From positions 18,791-82,790 of the forward strand of contig JAHBSS010000003.1 in NCBI GenBank assembly GCA_019639015.1: DNA of 64,000 nt, in the 5' to 3' direction. The DNA comes from Cryobacterium sp. (lineage in GTDB: Bacteria > Actinomycetota > Actinomycetes > Actinomycetales > Microbacteriaceae). Below the pieces are notes generated by a model. It saw only the letters and a program-made list of their open reading frames with translations, did not search any database and was not told where the DNA came from. Positions within the stretch are counted from its first letter, which is position 1. Each line of letters opens with the position of its first letter. Positions 16,375 to 25,060 of this stretch are shown piece after piece. A program made the translations under genes and the position numbers.

Positions 16375-17220
16375 TTACTGGTGAGAGGCAGCAATCAGGG
16401 AAACACCGACGAACACCGAAATTACCCCAAATATTTGAACAGGTTTTATCGATTCGTTCAGTAAGCGCCAACCTAACAGCACCGTGACTACCGGATAAAG
16501 CGAGGCCAGAACAGCAACAACGGTGAGAGGTGCGGTTGTGCTTGCAAGCGCAAAGCACAGGTTTGCTGCGATTCCAAGTAGCCCAATCGCGATGATTCCT
16601 ACCAGACTCCAGCCACTTGCCTTTGGTATTTCTCGCAAAACCAACGCGGCGACAGCATAAATGATGAGCACAACCAAACTGTTTGAAACTAGAGTCGTCG
16701 TGACATTAAAGGCGCTACCTAGAGCGACAGACAGGTTTGCAACTCCAAACCCAAGAGCCGAAACGATTGCGAGGATGATCGGCTTGGGTCCGTGCCCTAC
16801 ACCCTTGGATTTCACCTCCGGCCCGCTCGCCATGACGGTTCCAACAATCGCGATCACTAGGCCAAGGGCGAGTAACCATCCAACCCGGTCTCCCTGAAAC
16901 AATCCAGCAACAACCGGAACAATCACGCTCAATGATGTAATCGGTGCGACCACTCCCATGGTTCCAATCGCCAACGCTTTGAACAAGCTAGAAACGGCAA
17001 TCGCGGTTGAGACCCCACCAATTACCCCCCAAAGCAATGCGGGCCCGGCATTTACTGTCGGGTCTTCGAACATCATTCTCGGGATGATTGCCAGTGTTGC
17101 AACGATCTGGGACACCAAAAGCACTGTAACGAGTTTGGTCTTTCTTGAAATTGCTCCACCTAGAAAGTCAGAGATTCCAAGCAGCCCGCTGGCTAGCAGG
17201 GCGAGTAGGCCACCAATCAT
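16375..17220 (-). CDS. EamA/DMT-superfamily transporter
   Basis: 281 residues with about ten hydrophobic segments in two five-helix halves (first half starting LLALLASGLLGISDFLGGA, second half with IILAIVSALGFGVANLSVAL). This is the layout of drug/metabolite transporters of the EamA family in the cytoplasmic membrane. The conserved LYPVVTVLLGWRLLNESIKPVQIFG near the C-terminus is the typical signature (positions about 235-260). Substrate unknown. It is 8 nt downstream of the ECF ATPase gene and may belong to the same transcript. A link to nucleobases or nucleosides is only suggested by context. Confidence 0.85.
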   Translation of the reverse strand: MIGGLLALLASGLLGISDFLGGAISRKTKLVTVLLVSQIVATLAIIPRMMFEDPTVNAGPALLWGVIGGVSTAIAVSSLFKALAIGTMGVVAPITSLSVIVPVVAGLFQGDRVGWLLALGLVIAIVGTVMASGPEVKSKGVGHGPKPIILAIVSALGFGVANLSVALGSAFNVTTTLVSNSLVVLIIYAVAALVLREIPKASGWSLVGIIAIGLLGIAANLCFALASTTAPLTVVAVLASLYPVVTVLLGWRLLNESIKPVQIFGVISVFVGVSLIAASHQ

Positions 17221-17228
17221 AAGGTTGG

Positions 17229-18035
17229 CTACCGGGACTTCGCTTCAAGGTTGTCCACGAATGCGTCCACGTTCATGGGATGCGACTTCCAACCCAGTGA
17301 GCTAGCCAGTCGCTCCAATTGCGGTGCCTCCACTCGTGCTTTTGCAAGAACTTCTGGCAAATTGAACACGTTTTCTGGAGAGGAATCAGCCAGCACTTCA
17401 CCTTGAGCCATGACGATAACTCGCTCGAAGTTCTCTGCACAAAAATCCATGTCATGAGTGATGGCAATCACCGTGCGATTAGCTTCCCGAAGCTTCTTGA
17501 CGATCGAAGCAATCATCCTCACTCCGTTGTGGTCCTGACCCGTTGTCGGTTCGTCGAGCACTACAACGGGAGTCTTCATTGCTAGCACGGCAGCCAGGGC
17601 AACCCTCTTCCGCTCCGATAGGGATAGGTGATGCGGATGCGATTGAGCCTCCTTGGTCAAGCCAGTTTCTTCTAGAGCTTCAGTGACTGCGCTCGCGACT
17701 GCTTCCTCATCAAATTTCAAGTTTCTTGGCCCAAACGCGACGTCATCAAACACCTTGCGGGCAAACAACTGCTCGTCAGGGTTTTGGAATACATAGCCAA
17801 CTCGGGCAGACAGCTCCGCAATTGTGTGCCCAGCCGTCGTCCAGTCACCAACGGTGACAGTCCCGGAGGTCGGCTGAAATATCCCGTTCAAGTGTCTTAC
17901 AAGTGTGGTCTTCCCGGCGCCGTTTTGCCCGACGATTGCGAGAGACTGACCGGTTGGCACATTGAAAGTTATACCCTTTAGAGCTTCAACCCCGCCCGGG
18001 TATGTGTACTTGACATCATTGAATGAAACCTCCAT
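17229..18035 (-). CDS. ECF transporter ATPase (second EcfA-type subunit)
   Basis: 268 residues. ABC ATPase with Walker A VGQNGAGKTTL (about 37), Q-loop YVFQNPDEQLFA, signature region LSLSERKRVALA, Walker B VVVLDEPTTGQD and H-loop ITHDMDF. The YVFQNPDEQLF segment is characteristic of energy-coupling-factor ATPases. The signature reads LSLSE instead of LSGGQ, so it may form the weaker of two composite ATP sites with its partner, which has a canonical LSGGQ. The start lies 1 nt after the stop of the partner gene. It energises uptake through EcfT and the S component. Confidence 0.9.
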   Translation of the reverse strand: MEVSFNDVKYTYPGGVEALKGITFNVPTGQSLAIVGQNGAGKTTLVRHLNGIFQPTSGTVTVGDWTTAGHTIAELSARVGYVFQNPDEQLFARKVFDDVAFGPRNLKFDEEAVASAVTEALEETGLTKEAQSHPHHLSLSERKRVALAAVLAMKTPVVVLDEPTTGQDHNGVRMIASIVKKLREANRTVIAITHDMDFCAENFERVIVMAQGEVLADSSPENVFNLPEVLAKARVEAPQLERLASSLGWKSHPMNVDAFVDNLEAKSR

Positions 18036-18036
18036 T

Positions 18037-18894
18037 TCAGCCCTTCTTCAAATTCTTAAAGCCTTTGAAGACATCGATTGAATCTTCAAGGGAAACCGGC
18101 AACTCTGTTGACTTAGGCAGTAAGGACTTCTCTTCAGCGAGAGCGGCGGCCCTCGTGTATCGAGTGGTACCTATGGCCCATTTTTCGAGCCGGGGATCTG
18201 ACAACACTTTGCGCGCCGGACCGCTAGCGACGATTTGATGGTCTGCTATCACGTGGACCGTACTGGCGTGTTCGCGAAGCAATTCAACTTTGTGTTCAAA
18301 TACGACGAGTGTGATTCCAGAGTCACGCAATTTAGACATGACGTCGAACACCATCCGAGTACCACCCGGGTCTAATTGTGAAGTTGGTTCGTCCATTACC
18401 AAGACCGGTGTTCTCATGATGATCATTGAGGCGATCGCGACGAGCTGTTGTTGGCCGCCCGACAAAGCGTATGGAGATCTATCAAGAAGTGTTTCGATCC
18501 CTAGCAGTTTTGCCACTTCTCCTACTCGTGTAGCCATTTCTTCGCGCTCGACGCCTTGGTTTTCGAGTCCGAATGCGAGTTCCTCTCGAACCGTGAACTT
18601 TGCGCCGGATATCTGGTTGAACGGGCTCTGAATTACCAATCCAACGTGAGATACCGCAATCGCCAATGTTGATTCGGGCAGATTGATTCCGTCCACTTCG
18701 ATGCGCCCACTGAGTGCTCCTCCATCGACGTGCGGGATGAAGCCCGAAATGATTTTTGCCAAGGTTGTCTTCCCGGCGCCAGAGGCCCCGACGATACCGA
18801 CAACTTCGCCTTGCGGAACGTCAAGGTCAACGTTTGTGAGTGTGTAGTGGTCGGTGTCTGGGTAAGCATACGAGACGTCGGAAAGCTTTATCAC
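18037..18894 (-). CDS. ECF transporter ATPase (first EcfA-type subunit)
   Basis: 285 residues. Walker A VGASGAGKTTLAK (about 34), Q-loop VIQSPFNQISG, signature ALSGGQQQLVAIA, Walker B VLVMDEPTSQLDPGG and H-loop VVFEHKVEL. The C-terminal about 60 residues form the usual extension of cobalt/ECF-type ATPases. The ATG overlaps the EcfT stop (ATGA). Together with the following ATPase it forms a heterodimer that powers the transporter, as is known for ECF modules. Confidence 0.92.
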   Translation of the reverse strand: MIKLSDVSYAYPDTDHYTLTNVDLDVPQGEVVGIVGASGAGKTTLAKIISGFIPHVDGGALSGRIEVDGINLPESTLAIAVSHVGLVIQSPFNQISGAKFTVREELAFGLENQGVEREEMATRVGEVAKLLGIETLLDRSPYALSGGQQQLVAIASMIIMRTPVLVMDEPTSQLDPGGTRMVFDVMSKLRDSGITLVVFEHKVELLREHASTVHVIADHQIVASGPARKVLSDPRLEKWAIGTTRYTRAAALAEEKSLLPKSTELPVSLEDSIDVFKGFKNLKKG

Positions 18895-19670
18895 AGGATT
18901 CCCATCAGGATCGGGGTCGCAATTGCGCCGAGCGCTAGCGCTACGAATACCCAGCGGAGCACTCGCTGCAAGGTAGTGTCAGGAACTGGAATTAGGGAGG
19001 TTCTCTTTGCCGGGGAGCCGAACGCGCGAGCCTCCATCGCGGTAGAGCGCTCCTCGACATCCGTGAACATTCCGAGAACCAGAGGGCTCAAAAGCGGAAG
19101 CATGACCTTGATTCTTCTAAATGGGCTGCCTTTTAGGCTTAGACCCCTGGCTTGTTGGGCAAGCAGGATGCTGTTTGCCCGATCACTGAAAGCAGGAATC
19201 AGTTGGAGAGTTGAGCTAATGATGTAGGCGAACTTCGGGGACATACCGTGTTCGCTTAGTGCGCTCATTAATTGGCCAGGATGAGTTGTCAGGACAAGCA
19301 AAATCGACGCCAAGATCAGCACAATGATTCTCGAGCCAACACCCAAAGCAAAAAGTAGTCCCTCGGTGGTTAGTTTTAGAACTCCCCATCTCCAAAGGAT
19401 CGTTTCCCCTCCAGGAAATGTGAGTCCCTGAACGATGAACAGAACCAAGAGTATTGGGATCAGGATTTTCAAACTGAGGCTTAGTAGCCTGCCGCCGGAT
19501 CCGGAGATCACGGCGGCAGGCACGATGACCACGACCAGAACGATTGCCGAAACCCACCAAACTGGTATTGCGAAAACTATGACGATTATCGCGAGTAGCG
19601 CAACGAGTTTGGTTACCGGGTTTAGTCGGTGAATGACCGATTTTCGGTTGTCGAACAAAGACGTGGGCAT
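18891..19670 (-). CDS. ecfT: ECF transporter transmembrane protein EcfT
   Basis: 259 residues with five to six membrane segments. Two coupling helices carry the Ala-x-Arg signature (LAQQARGLSL and AMEARAFGS) by which EcfT contacts the two ATPases. N-terminal VIHRLNPVTKLVAL is the family's cytoplasmic entry motif. It links substrate binding by the S component to ATP hydrolysis. The gene starts 10 nt after the S component and its stop overlaps the first ATPase gene. Confidence 0.93.
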   Translation of the reverse strand: MPTSLFDNRKSVIHRLNPVTKLVALLAIIVIVFAIPVWWVSAIVLVVVIVPAAVISGSGGRLLSLSLKILIPILLVLFIVQGLTFPGGETILWRWGVLKLTTEGLLFALGVGSRIIVLILASILLVLTTHPGQLMSALSEHGMSPKFAYIISSTLQLIPAFSDRANSILLAQQARGLSLKGSPFRRIKVMLPLLSPLVLGMFTDVEERSTAMEARAFGSPAKRTSLIPVPDTTLQRVLRWVFVALALGAIATPILMGIL

Positions 19671-19680
19671 GAACGGTTAC

Positions 19681-20559
19681 CTATTTCTTGTCAGTGGCGT
19701 CAGCAACGTCAGCTGCAACTGCGTCAGCGGTCTTTTGTGCTGGGGCAGGCAGCGTTGGCAACGCCTGGTTCTTACGACCGAAAACGTGGTATTCGCGTAC
19801 AAACGGGAAGCGATTGCGGAAGCGGCTTGGCAAAGCGGCCAAGATCAACACGACGATCGTGAAGGTTATCGCCTTGTCGAGCGGGTCAGACATTAATCCT
19901 TGCAAAGTGGTCGCCCCTAGAAGCGATTGCCCCATTGCTTGGAATGCACCAACTATTGCGCCGGTACCACCACCTGTTGCCCCACCAAACACGAATGCGG
20001 AAATCGGTGCAGAGACGATTGCACAGACCAAACCAGTAATCGCGCCAGCAATTGGTGCTAGGTAGAACAGACGGAACACACCGATGCGTGCCGCGTAACC
20101 GGCCATAACACCGATGACCACTTGTACTACCGCGTACGGCAGTGCAATTGGGCTCAGGGTCAATCCCCAAATTACGTTTGTGAGGATACCCGTGACAACA
20201 CCGGCTGCGGGTCCCGCGAGGGCTGAAACCAGAATTGTTCCGATCGAGTCTAGATAGACCGGAATTCCAATCACGGAAACAAGTTGCCCGACGACAATGT
20301 TCAGCGCGATAGCAACTGGGACCATCGCAACAGTCGCTGTCGGTAGGCGGTGGATTGCACCGACAGCTAACAGAATCGCCCCGATCACGTAGCCGGCGAT
20401 GGCGATAAGCCCCGCTTGGCTGAACGAGCTCTTTGCGATGTCAGTCGGCTGACCGACGACGAGATACAAATAGGTTGCGATGATGATAATTGTTCCGAGA
20501 GCGATGAAAATTCGATTCCGAACCTTCTTCGAATCGGCAGGTACTGCAGTACTACTCAT
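19681..20559 (-). CDS. ECF transporter substrate-binding membrane subunit (S component)
   Basis: 292 residues from the ATG at 20557-20559, chosen because AAGGAGA lies 5 nt upstream; an in-frame start 12 codons earlier lacks this. At least six hydrophobic segments are seen, including IPVYLDSIGTILVSALAGPA followed by a GVVTGILTNVIWG helix, a block typical of a large S-component group that also resembles 5TM sensor domains. The C-terminal tail is alanine- and charge-rich. The nucleoside hydrolase just upstream suggests that the cargo is a nucleoside or the like; no binding residue can be read from sequence to prove it. Confidence 0.85.
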   Translation of the reverse strand: MSSTAVPADSKKVRNRIFIALGTIIIIATYLYLVVGQPTDIAKSSFSQAGLIAIAGYVIGAILLAVGAIHRLPTATVAMVPVAIALNIVVGQLVSVIGIPVYLDSIGTILVSALAGPAAGVVTGILTNVIWGLTLSPIALPYAVVQVVIGVMAGYAARIGVFRLFYLAPIAGAITGLVCAIVSAPISAFVFGGATGGGTGAIVGAFQAMGQSLLGATTLQGLMSDPLDKAITFTIVVLILAALPSRFRNRFPFVREYHVFGRKNQALPTLPAPAQKTADAVAADVADATDKK

Positions 20560-20564
20560 TTTGT

Positions 20565-20571
20565 TCTCCTT
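20565..20571 (-). promoter_or_regulatory. Ribosome-binding site deciding the S-component start
   Basis: AAGGAGA on the minus strand, 5 nt before the ATG at 20559. It is one of the few textbook Shine-Dalgarno sites of the window and favours this ATG over the upstream in-frame start. Confidence 0.75.
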
Positions 20572-20623
20572 CATTGGTGTAACTGTTAGTTGCAACTGCG
20601 GATATTAAGTTTTAGGTATCGAG

Positions 20624-21652
20624 TCAGCCGACCCTACGTGCATAGTCTCCTACGCGCTGAGTCAGATGTTCGAAAAAGCGCGGTGGATCGACTTTGACCA
20701 CAATGTCAGCATTCGGCTCCCGGCCCCACATGCCTCGCCAATCGGCGACCGTTTGACCCCTCGTGAGGGAACCAGCAAGTTCGACATCGACGGTTGCTGC
20801 TTTCGTCTCGCCGAGTTCCGGATGGATTGCCATGGCTGCTGCAAATGGGTCATGCATGTGTGCGAGAAAGCCCTGATCATGTGAGACATGGAACTCCATG
20901 TAGAAGCGCACGGCATCCGAAAGGTACTTAACGACTTTGTTTGAAGCACTCGATAGGGTGCCGTCGACATCCGACTCGGCAATCACTTCGACTGGAGTAC
21001 TACCGGCAATCTCGGCGATTTTCGCGATGTGTTCTGGCTTCATTTCAATCTGCTCTGTCACATCCAAAGCGCAAATGATTGGTCTGCGATCTGCAGGTAG
21101 GCCCGAGAACGCATCGAAAACCATCTTCGCCGACTCCGGATCAACCGCAATATTCCACTCAGTTGTTGGGAGAGTATTGCCCGCGTGATTGAAAGCACCA
21201 CCCATTACTACGAGTCGCTTCAATAACTTGGGGAGTTCCGGTTCGATTCTTAGTGCGAGCGAAAGGTTCGTGAGCGGCCCAGTAACGAGTCCAACAATTT
21301 CTCCCGGGTGGCGGCGGGCCAAGTCGATCCAAACTTCCGTTGCATGGCGCTTTGAAAGCGAGCGCTTTGGGGCCGGCAATTCCGCATACCCGATGCCTTG
21401 CGGACCATGAGTTTCCTCAGTCGTCATGAGCGGGGCAAGTACTGGTACCTCAGAGCCAAGGGAAACCTCGATGTCAGGGGCCCCACAAAGTTCGAGCCAA
21501 GCAAGATTATTTATTGCAACCTGTTTGGCGGGAACGTTGCCGGAAGTACAAGTAATAGCAAGGATCTCTGCATCGTCGCTTGCCAAGAGGTAAAGCAGAG
21601 CGAGGGAGTCGTCGATGCCGGTGTCGACATCCATGATGATTGATTGCTTCAT
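20624..21652 (-). CDS. Nucleoside hydrolase (inosine/uridine-preferring family)
   Basis: 342 residues. The N-terminal calcium-binding DVDTGIDDSLALLYLL is the defining motif of the IunH/RihA family, which hydrolyses nucleosides to base and ribose. Further family blocks are ITCTSGNVPAKQVAINN, VGLVTGPLTNLSLAL (near 125), MGGAFNHAGN and MHDPFAAAMAI (near 265). Cytosolic enzyme. It is the first gene of a minus-strand run with the ECF transporter, so it may process what the transporter imports. Substrate range (purine or pyrimidine) is not readable. The ATG overlaps the stop of a doubtful small ORF upstream. Confidence 0.9.
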   Translation of the reverse strand: MKQSIIMDVDTGIDDSLALLYLLASDDAEILAITCTSGNVPAKQVAINNLAWLELCGAPDIEVSLGSEVPVLAPLMTTEETHGPQGIGYAELPAPKRSLSKRHATEVWIDLARRHPGEIVGLVTGPLTNLSLALRIEPELPKLLKRLVVMGGAFNHAGNTLPTTEWNIAVDPESAKMVFDAFSGLPADRRPIICALDVTEQIEMKPEHIAKIAEIAGSTPVEVIAESDVDGTLSSASNKVVKYLSDAVRFYMEFHVSHDQGFLAHMHDPFAAAMAIHPELGETKAATVDVELAGSLTRGQTVADWRGMWGREPNADIVVKVDPPRFFEHLTQRVGDYARRVG

Positions 21653-21933
21653 TGAAATTCTTTCTCAGTGACGGTGGGATTCGCTTCGTCTCTGAGTTTG
21701 GACGGATCGCTGAACTCCACCTGATGGTCTGACGTAATCAGTTGAGTGGGGTTTAGGGTCGCAGTCACTTTGAGCGCAGGAGATTGAGGTTGTCGCATCA
21801 CCTGCGGGTGACTTCGACCTATCCAGACAATGGCAATCCTTGAAGCTTGATTTGAGATATACGTTACATCCCCATCCAGACTATTCCGAAAATCAAAGCC
21901 GTGTCTAGATCGATGAAATCTATGCCACCACAC
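21649..21933 (-). CDS. Doubtful small ORF upstream of the nucleoside hydrolase
   Basis: A 94-residue ORF from a GTG, with no recognised domain. The only arguments for it are an ATGA overlap with the nucleoside hydrolase start and a hydrophilic, fairly ordinary composition. Against it: no RBS, no recognised homologue, codon use richer in A/T at third positions than neighbouring genes, and a position filling what could be a 300-bp divergent promoter region (21653-21953). If it is not coding, this stretch holds the leader of the hydrolase-transporter operon; I found no riboswitch fold in it. Confidence 0.25.
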   Translation of the reverse strand: MWWHRFHRSRHGFDFRNSLDGDVTYISNQASRIAIVWIGRSHPQVMRQPQSPALKVTATLNPTQLITSDHQVEFSDPSKLRDEANPTVTEKEFQ

Positions 21934-21941
21934 CGAGTCGC

Positions 21942-21947
21942 TAACCT
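21942..21947 (+). promoter_or_regulatory. Putative -10 box of birA
   Basis: TAACCT followed by 6 nt and the ATG at 21954. Same leaderless spacing as other genes here; the -35 is poor. Confidence 0.3.
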
Positions 21948-21953
21948 AATTCA

Positions 21954-22760
21954 ATGGAGTTCGAATTGACTCGTCAAAACTTTCCGGCGCTTATTGTGTT
22001 GGATGAAGTCGATTCGACGAACGACGAACTCTTGCGCCGCTTCGGCGCTGGTGGATTAGCTGATTTCAGCGTAGTCACAACGATGAACCAAACAGCGGGG
22101 CATGGTCGCCTTGATCGTGGATGGATTACTCCGGTTGGTAAGGGATTGGCAACATCGGTGTTTATCAGATTTGAATCGATTGTTGACAATAGCCGACTTC
22201 GACACCAAGTCGGTTGGGTTTCGCTTCTTGCGGGTTTTGCGATGGTTCGGGCGATAAACCCGTTCTTGAAGTCGGTCGATTTGAGGGCCTTCTTGAAGTG
22301 GCCAAATGACGTACTTGTTGACGGCAAGAAGATTTGCGGTGTTTTGGGTCGAGTTCTGGATGACAACTCTGGGCTCATCGTTGGTGCTGGATTGAATTTG
22401 ACATCGGAAAAGAGCGACTTGCCATTTTCAACATCCACGTCTCTTGCACAACTAGGTGTAACTGGAAACTCTATTGAGCTTGCCGACGAAGTGTTGTTGC
22501 GTTATTTGCTCGAATTGCGAGACGGGATTAGCAGACTGGCTGGCTCCAATTCAGACGATGTCGCTTCCCTAAAAAACGAGATAGGCGAAACCTGCGCGAC
22601 ATTGGGTGAAAGAGTTCGCGTGCAGAATCCGGACGGCACCGAGGATTTGGCAAGAGCACAAGCCCTTGATGATTCTGGTGGCCTAGTCGTACGTCTTGAT
22701 TCAGGACTGAAATCTAAAGTGATTTCTGCGGGCGATATCGTGCATCTAAGGTATGAATGA
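21954..22760 (+). CDS. birA: Biotin--[acetyl-CoA-carboxylase] ligase
   Basis: 268 residues, without the N-terminal DNA-binding domain of E. coli BirA, so a class I ligase that should not act as a repressor. It makes biotinyl-AMP and attaches biotin to the carrier lysine. Seen: DEVDSTNDELLRR, the biotin/ATP loop QTAGHGRLDRGW (near residue 48), KWPNDVLVDGKKICGVL (near 115) and a C-terminal SH3-like domain with LARAQALDDSGGLVV. The expected client is K546 of the carboxylase alpha chain encoded at 5454-7199, the only biotin carrier in the window. It is followed after 3 nt by the PH-domain gene. Confidence 0.93.
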   Translation: MEFELTRQNFPALIVLDEVDSTNDELLRRFGAGGLADFSVVTTMNQTAGHGRLDRGWITPVGKGLATSVFIRFESIVDNSRLRHQVGWVSLLAGFAMVRAINPFLKSVDLRAFLKWPNDVLVDGKKICGVLGRVLDDNSGLIVGAGLNLTSEKSDLPFSTSTSLAQLGVTGNSIELADEVLLRYLLELRDGISRLAGSNSDDVASLKNEIGETCATLGERVRVQNPDGTEDLARAQALDDSGGLVVRLDSGLKSKVISAGDIVHLRYE

Positions 22761-22763
22761 ACC

Positions 22764-23312
22764 ATGTCAATTCCTGAACGGCCATCAGCTGCGCAGGAAC
22801 CTGAGCATCTGGTTGCGAGCATGCATTCACATGCTCGAGCCTTGTTTTGGCCATCTTTGGCTCTAATCGCAACGGCCAGCGCAACAGCCTACTTTTATGG
22901 CAAGTTTCCAGAAACTTGGGAGAACTTGTCGATTCTTGCTGGCGGAGCACTCTTGGTTGTTCTGCTTTGGCTGCTGCCGACACTTAGTTGGCTCGCACGA
23001 AAATACACGATCACAACTAGGCGAATAATCCTTCGGCGAGGGTTTTTTGTTCGGATTAGGCAGGAGCTATTGCATTCGCGCGGGTACGACGTGACTGTTC
23101 GGAAGAACGCGCTGCAAGCAATGTTTGGGAGCGGCGACATTCGAATTAATACCGGACTCGAGCATCCGGTCGTGTTGAAGGATGTGCCAGGTGCAAACCT
23201 AGTTCAGAGTGCTCTTCATGACCTCATGGAACGCAGCGTGAACCCGGTTGCCGCCCGAAGGCAAGCCGCAGAGTCGATCCGGCCCGACGACACAATCATT
23301 TTCGGCGGCTGA
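22764..23312 (+). CDS. Membrane protein with bacterial PH (YdbS-like) domain
   Basis: 182 residues. Two membrane segments (about 30-48 and 58-76) are followed by a bPH2 domain with KYTITTRRIILRRGFFVR, the usual 'Y-x-I-T-x-x-R-I-I-x-R-x-G' start of this family, and GDIRINTG. Function unknown; the family is membrane-associated. It starts 3 nt after birA and ends 4 nt from the convergent GtrA gene. The birA-PH arrangement recurs in Actinobacteria as far as I know. Confidence 0.82.
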   Translation: MSIPERPSAAQEPEHLVASMHSHARALFWPSLALIATASATAYFYGKFPETWENLSILAGGALLVVLLWLLPTLSWLARKYTITTRRIILRRGFFVRIRQELLHSRGYDVTVRKNALQAMFGSGDIRINTGLEHPVVLKDVPGANLVQSALHDLMERSVNPVAARRQAAESIRPDDTIIFGG

Positions 23313-23316
23313 TACG

Positions 23317-23871
23317 TCAATCCCCAACCGCAACGTTCGGGATTGAACGAGTCGATTGGCTATCGGTTTCAATTCCGTTGTGGTCAGTTCCGCGCGGTCG
23401 GAACACCCAAACCCGATAAAGCCAAAACCGGAAGGCTGTACCGAGGGCTAGTCCGATAACATTCGTTGAAATGTTGTCGGCCAGTAGCGAGGTGAAACCG
23501 AGCAAGTAGTGGGAGATCCAGAGGCATGCCAGGCCAATCAGCATTCCGCCGAGACTGACCACAAAAAATTCGATCCCTTCGCGAAGAGCTTGAGCACGCC
23601 TATGTTCTCCGAACGTCCAATAGCGATTGCCTAACCAATTCAAGATGATCGCAACGGTTGTGGAGATAACTTTTGCAACCACTGGGCCTTCGTGCATTCG
23701 CTCGGGGGCAAGTACCGTGACCCTGAGTAGATTGAATAGAGCAACATCCACAACGAATCCGACGCCGCCGACTGCCGTAAACCGCACTAATTGCGTAAGA
23801 AGCGGCCGCACGGTTCCTCCATCCAATGGATTAGGCAAAGATTGACAAAGGCGGTTGGAGTCTACCGTCAC
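23317..23871 (-). CDS. GtrA-family membrane protein
   Basis: 184 residues with four membrane segments (about 27-46, 63-80, 99-120 and 130-150). GGVGFVVDVALFNLLR and NWLGNRYWTF are typical GtrA motifs. Members help flip or modify polyprenyl-linked sugars in surface polysaccharide and teichoic acid synthesis. The neighbourhood contains an LCP ligase and, 3 kb further, a polysaccharide locus, which fits. Start codon GTG; no clear RBS. Confidence 0.87.
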   Translation of the reverse strand: MTVDSNRLCQSLPNPLDGGTVRPLLTQLVRFTAVGGVGFVVDVALFNLLRVTVLAPERMHEGPVVAKVISTTVAIILNWLGNRYWTFGEHRRAQALREGIEFFVVSLGGMLIGLACLWISHYLLGFTSLLADNISTNVIGLALGTAFRFWLYRVWVFRPRGTDHNGIETDSQSTRSIPNVAVGD

Positions 23872-23912
23872 GGTACTTTGAAATTGCTGAGTTTGAAGAA
23901 CGGGGCCCTAAC

Positions 23913-25043
23913 GTGATTGTTGGAGTTATCGGCGGAGGTCAACTCGCTCGAATGTTGATTCCTCCCGCAATCGCACTCGGAGTCGAGTTACGAGTGCTTG
24001 CCGAGCAAGAGGGGATGTCGGCCCGGCTTGCGTCAACGAACATCGGCGACTACAGAGATGAACGAGTAGTGCTTGATTTCGCGAGAGGTGTCGATGTTGT
24101 TACTTTCGATCACGAACACGTTCCGCAGGCCGTGCTTAGGGCGCTCGTGGCAGAGTCGATTGCGGTTCGACCGGGACCTGAAGCTTTACAGTTTGCCCAA
24201 GACAAATTGCTGATGCGTCAACGCCTCAGTGAACTCGGCAGCCCTACTCCTGAGTGGGCTGCCGTGAGCGACAAGCGTGAACTTGAACAATTCATCAACT
24301 CGAACGGCGGTGTCGCAGTTGTGAAGACTGTCAGAGGTGGTTACGACGGTAAGGGCGTAAGAGTTGTTCGCTCAAGTAGTCAAGTCGAAGACTGGTTTGA
24401 TGCTCTTGACGAAGACGGGCACGGGGGAGTCTTGCTGGCTGAGGAGTTTGTCGATTTCAAGCGAGAACTTGCGCAGTCCATCGCTAGACGGCCATCGGGA
24501 GAAACCGCGACTTGGCCGGTCGTTGAGAGCATCCAGAAGGACGGAGTTTGCGCCGAAGTAATTGCACCCGCACCTAATCAGGTGCCAAGGCTCGCGGAAG
24601 TTGCCTCCGAGATAGCGACCTCTATTGCGGAAGGATTAGGCGTTACCGGTGTACTTGCGGTTGAGATGTTCGAAACCACTGATGAGAGGATTTTGGTAAA
24701 TGAACTGGCGATGCGGCCCCATAATTCTGGGCATTGGAGTATTGAAGGATCGACGACGAGTCAGTTTGAGCAGCATTTAAGGGCCGTGCTCGACTTACCC
24801 CTTGGTCCAACCGGCACCCGTTCGCCCTGGACGGTCATGGTCAATGTCTTTGGGGGAGCGACCTCGCGACCCCTTGAGCAAAGCTATAGAGCCGTTTTGC
24901 AGGAGTTTCCATTCGCAAAACTTCACAATTACGGTAAGCCTCCGCGGCCCGGTCGAAAGGTTGGCCACGTTACAGTGTGCGGTGATGACTTGGATGACGT
25001 GACCTTTGACGCGCGTGCCGCAGCGGCTGCCTTGAGTAGTTGA
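23913..25043 (+). CDS. purK: 5-(carboxyamino)imidazole ribonucleotide synthase
   Basis: 376 residues of the ATP-grasp superfamily. It carboxylates aminoimidazole ribonucleotide with ATP and bicarbonate in de novo purine synthesis. Seen: N-terminal [22 protein letters not shown] (near 70), [15 protein letters not shown] (near 135), [31 protein letters not shown] (near 255) and a C-terminal domain with [19 protein letters not shown] start without an obvious RBS. The stop codon lies 17 nt before the purE ATG. Confidence 0.95.
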   Translation: MIVGVIGGGQLARMLIPPAIALGVELRVLAEQEGMSARLASTNIGDYRDERVVLDFARGVDVVTFDHEHVPQAVLRALVAESIAVRPGPEALQFAQDKLLMRQRLSELGSPTPEWAAVSDKRELEQFINSNGGVAVVKTVRGGYDGKGVRVVRSSSQVEDWFDALDEDGHGGVLLAEEFVDFKRELAQSIARRPSGETATWPVVESIQKDGVCAEVIAPAPNQVPRLAEVASEIATSIAEGLGVTGVLAVEMFETTDERILVNELAMRPHNSGHWSIEGSTTSQFEQHLRAVLDLPLGPTGTRSPWTVMVNVFGGATSRPLEQSYRAVLQEFPFAKLHNYGKPPRPGRKVGHVTVCGDDLDDVTFDARAAAAALSS

Positions 25044-25060
25044 CAAATACCATTAGAGAC

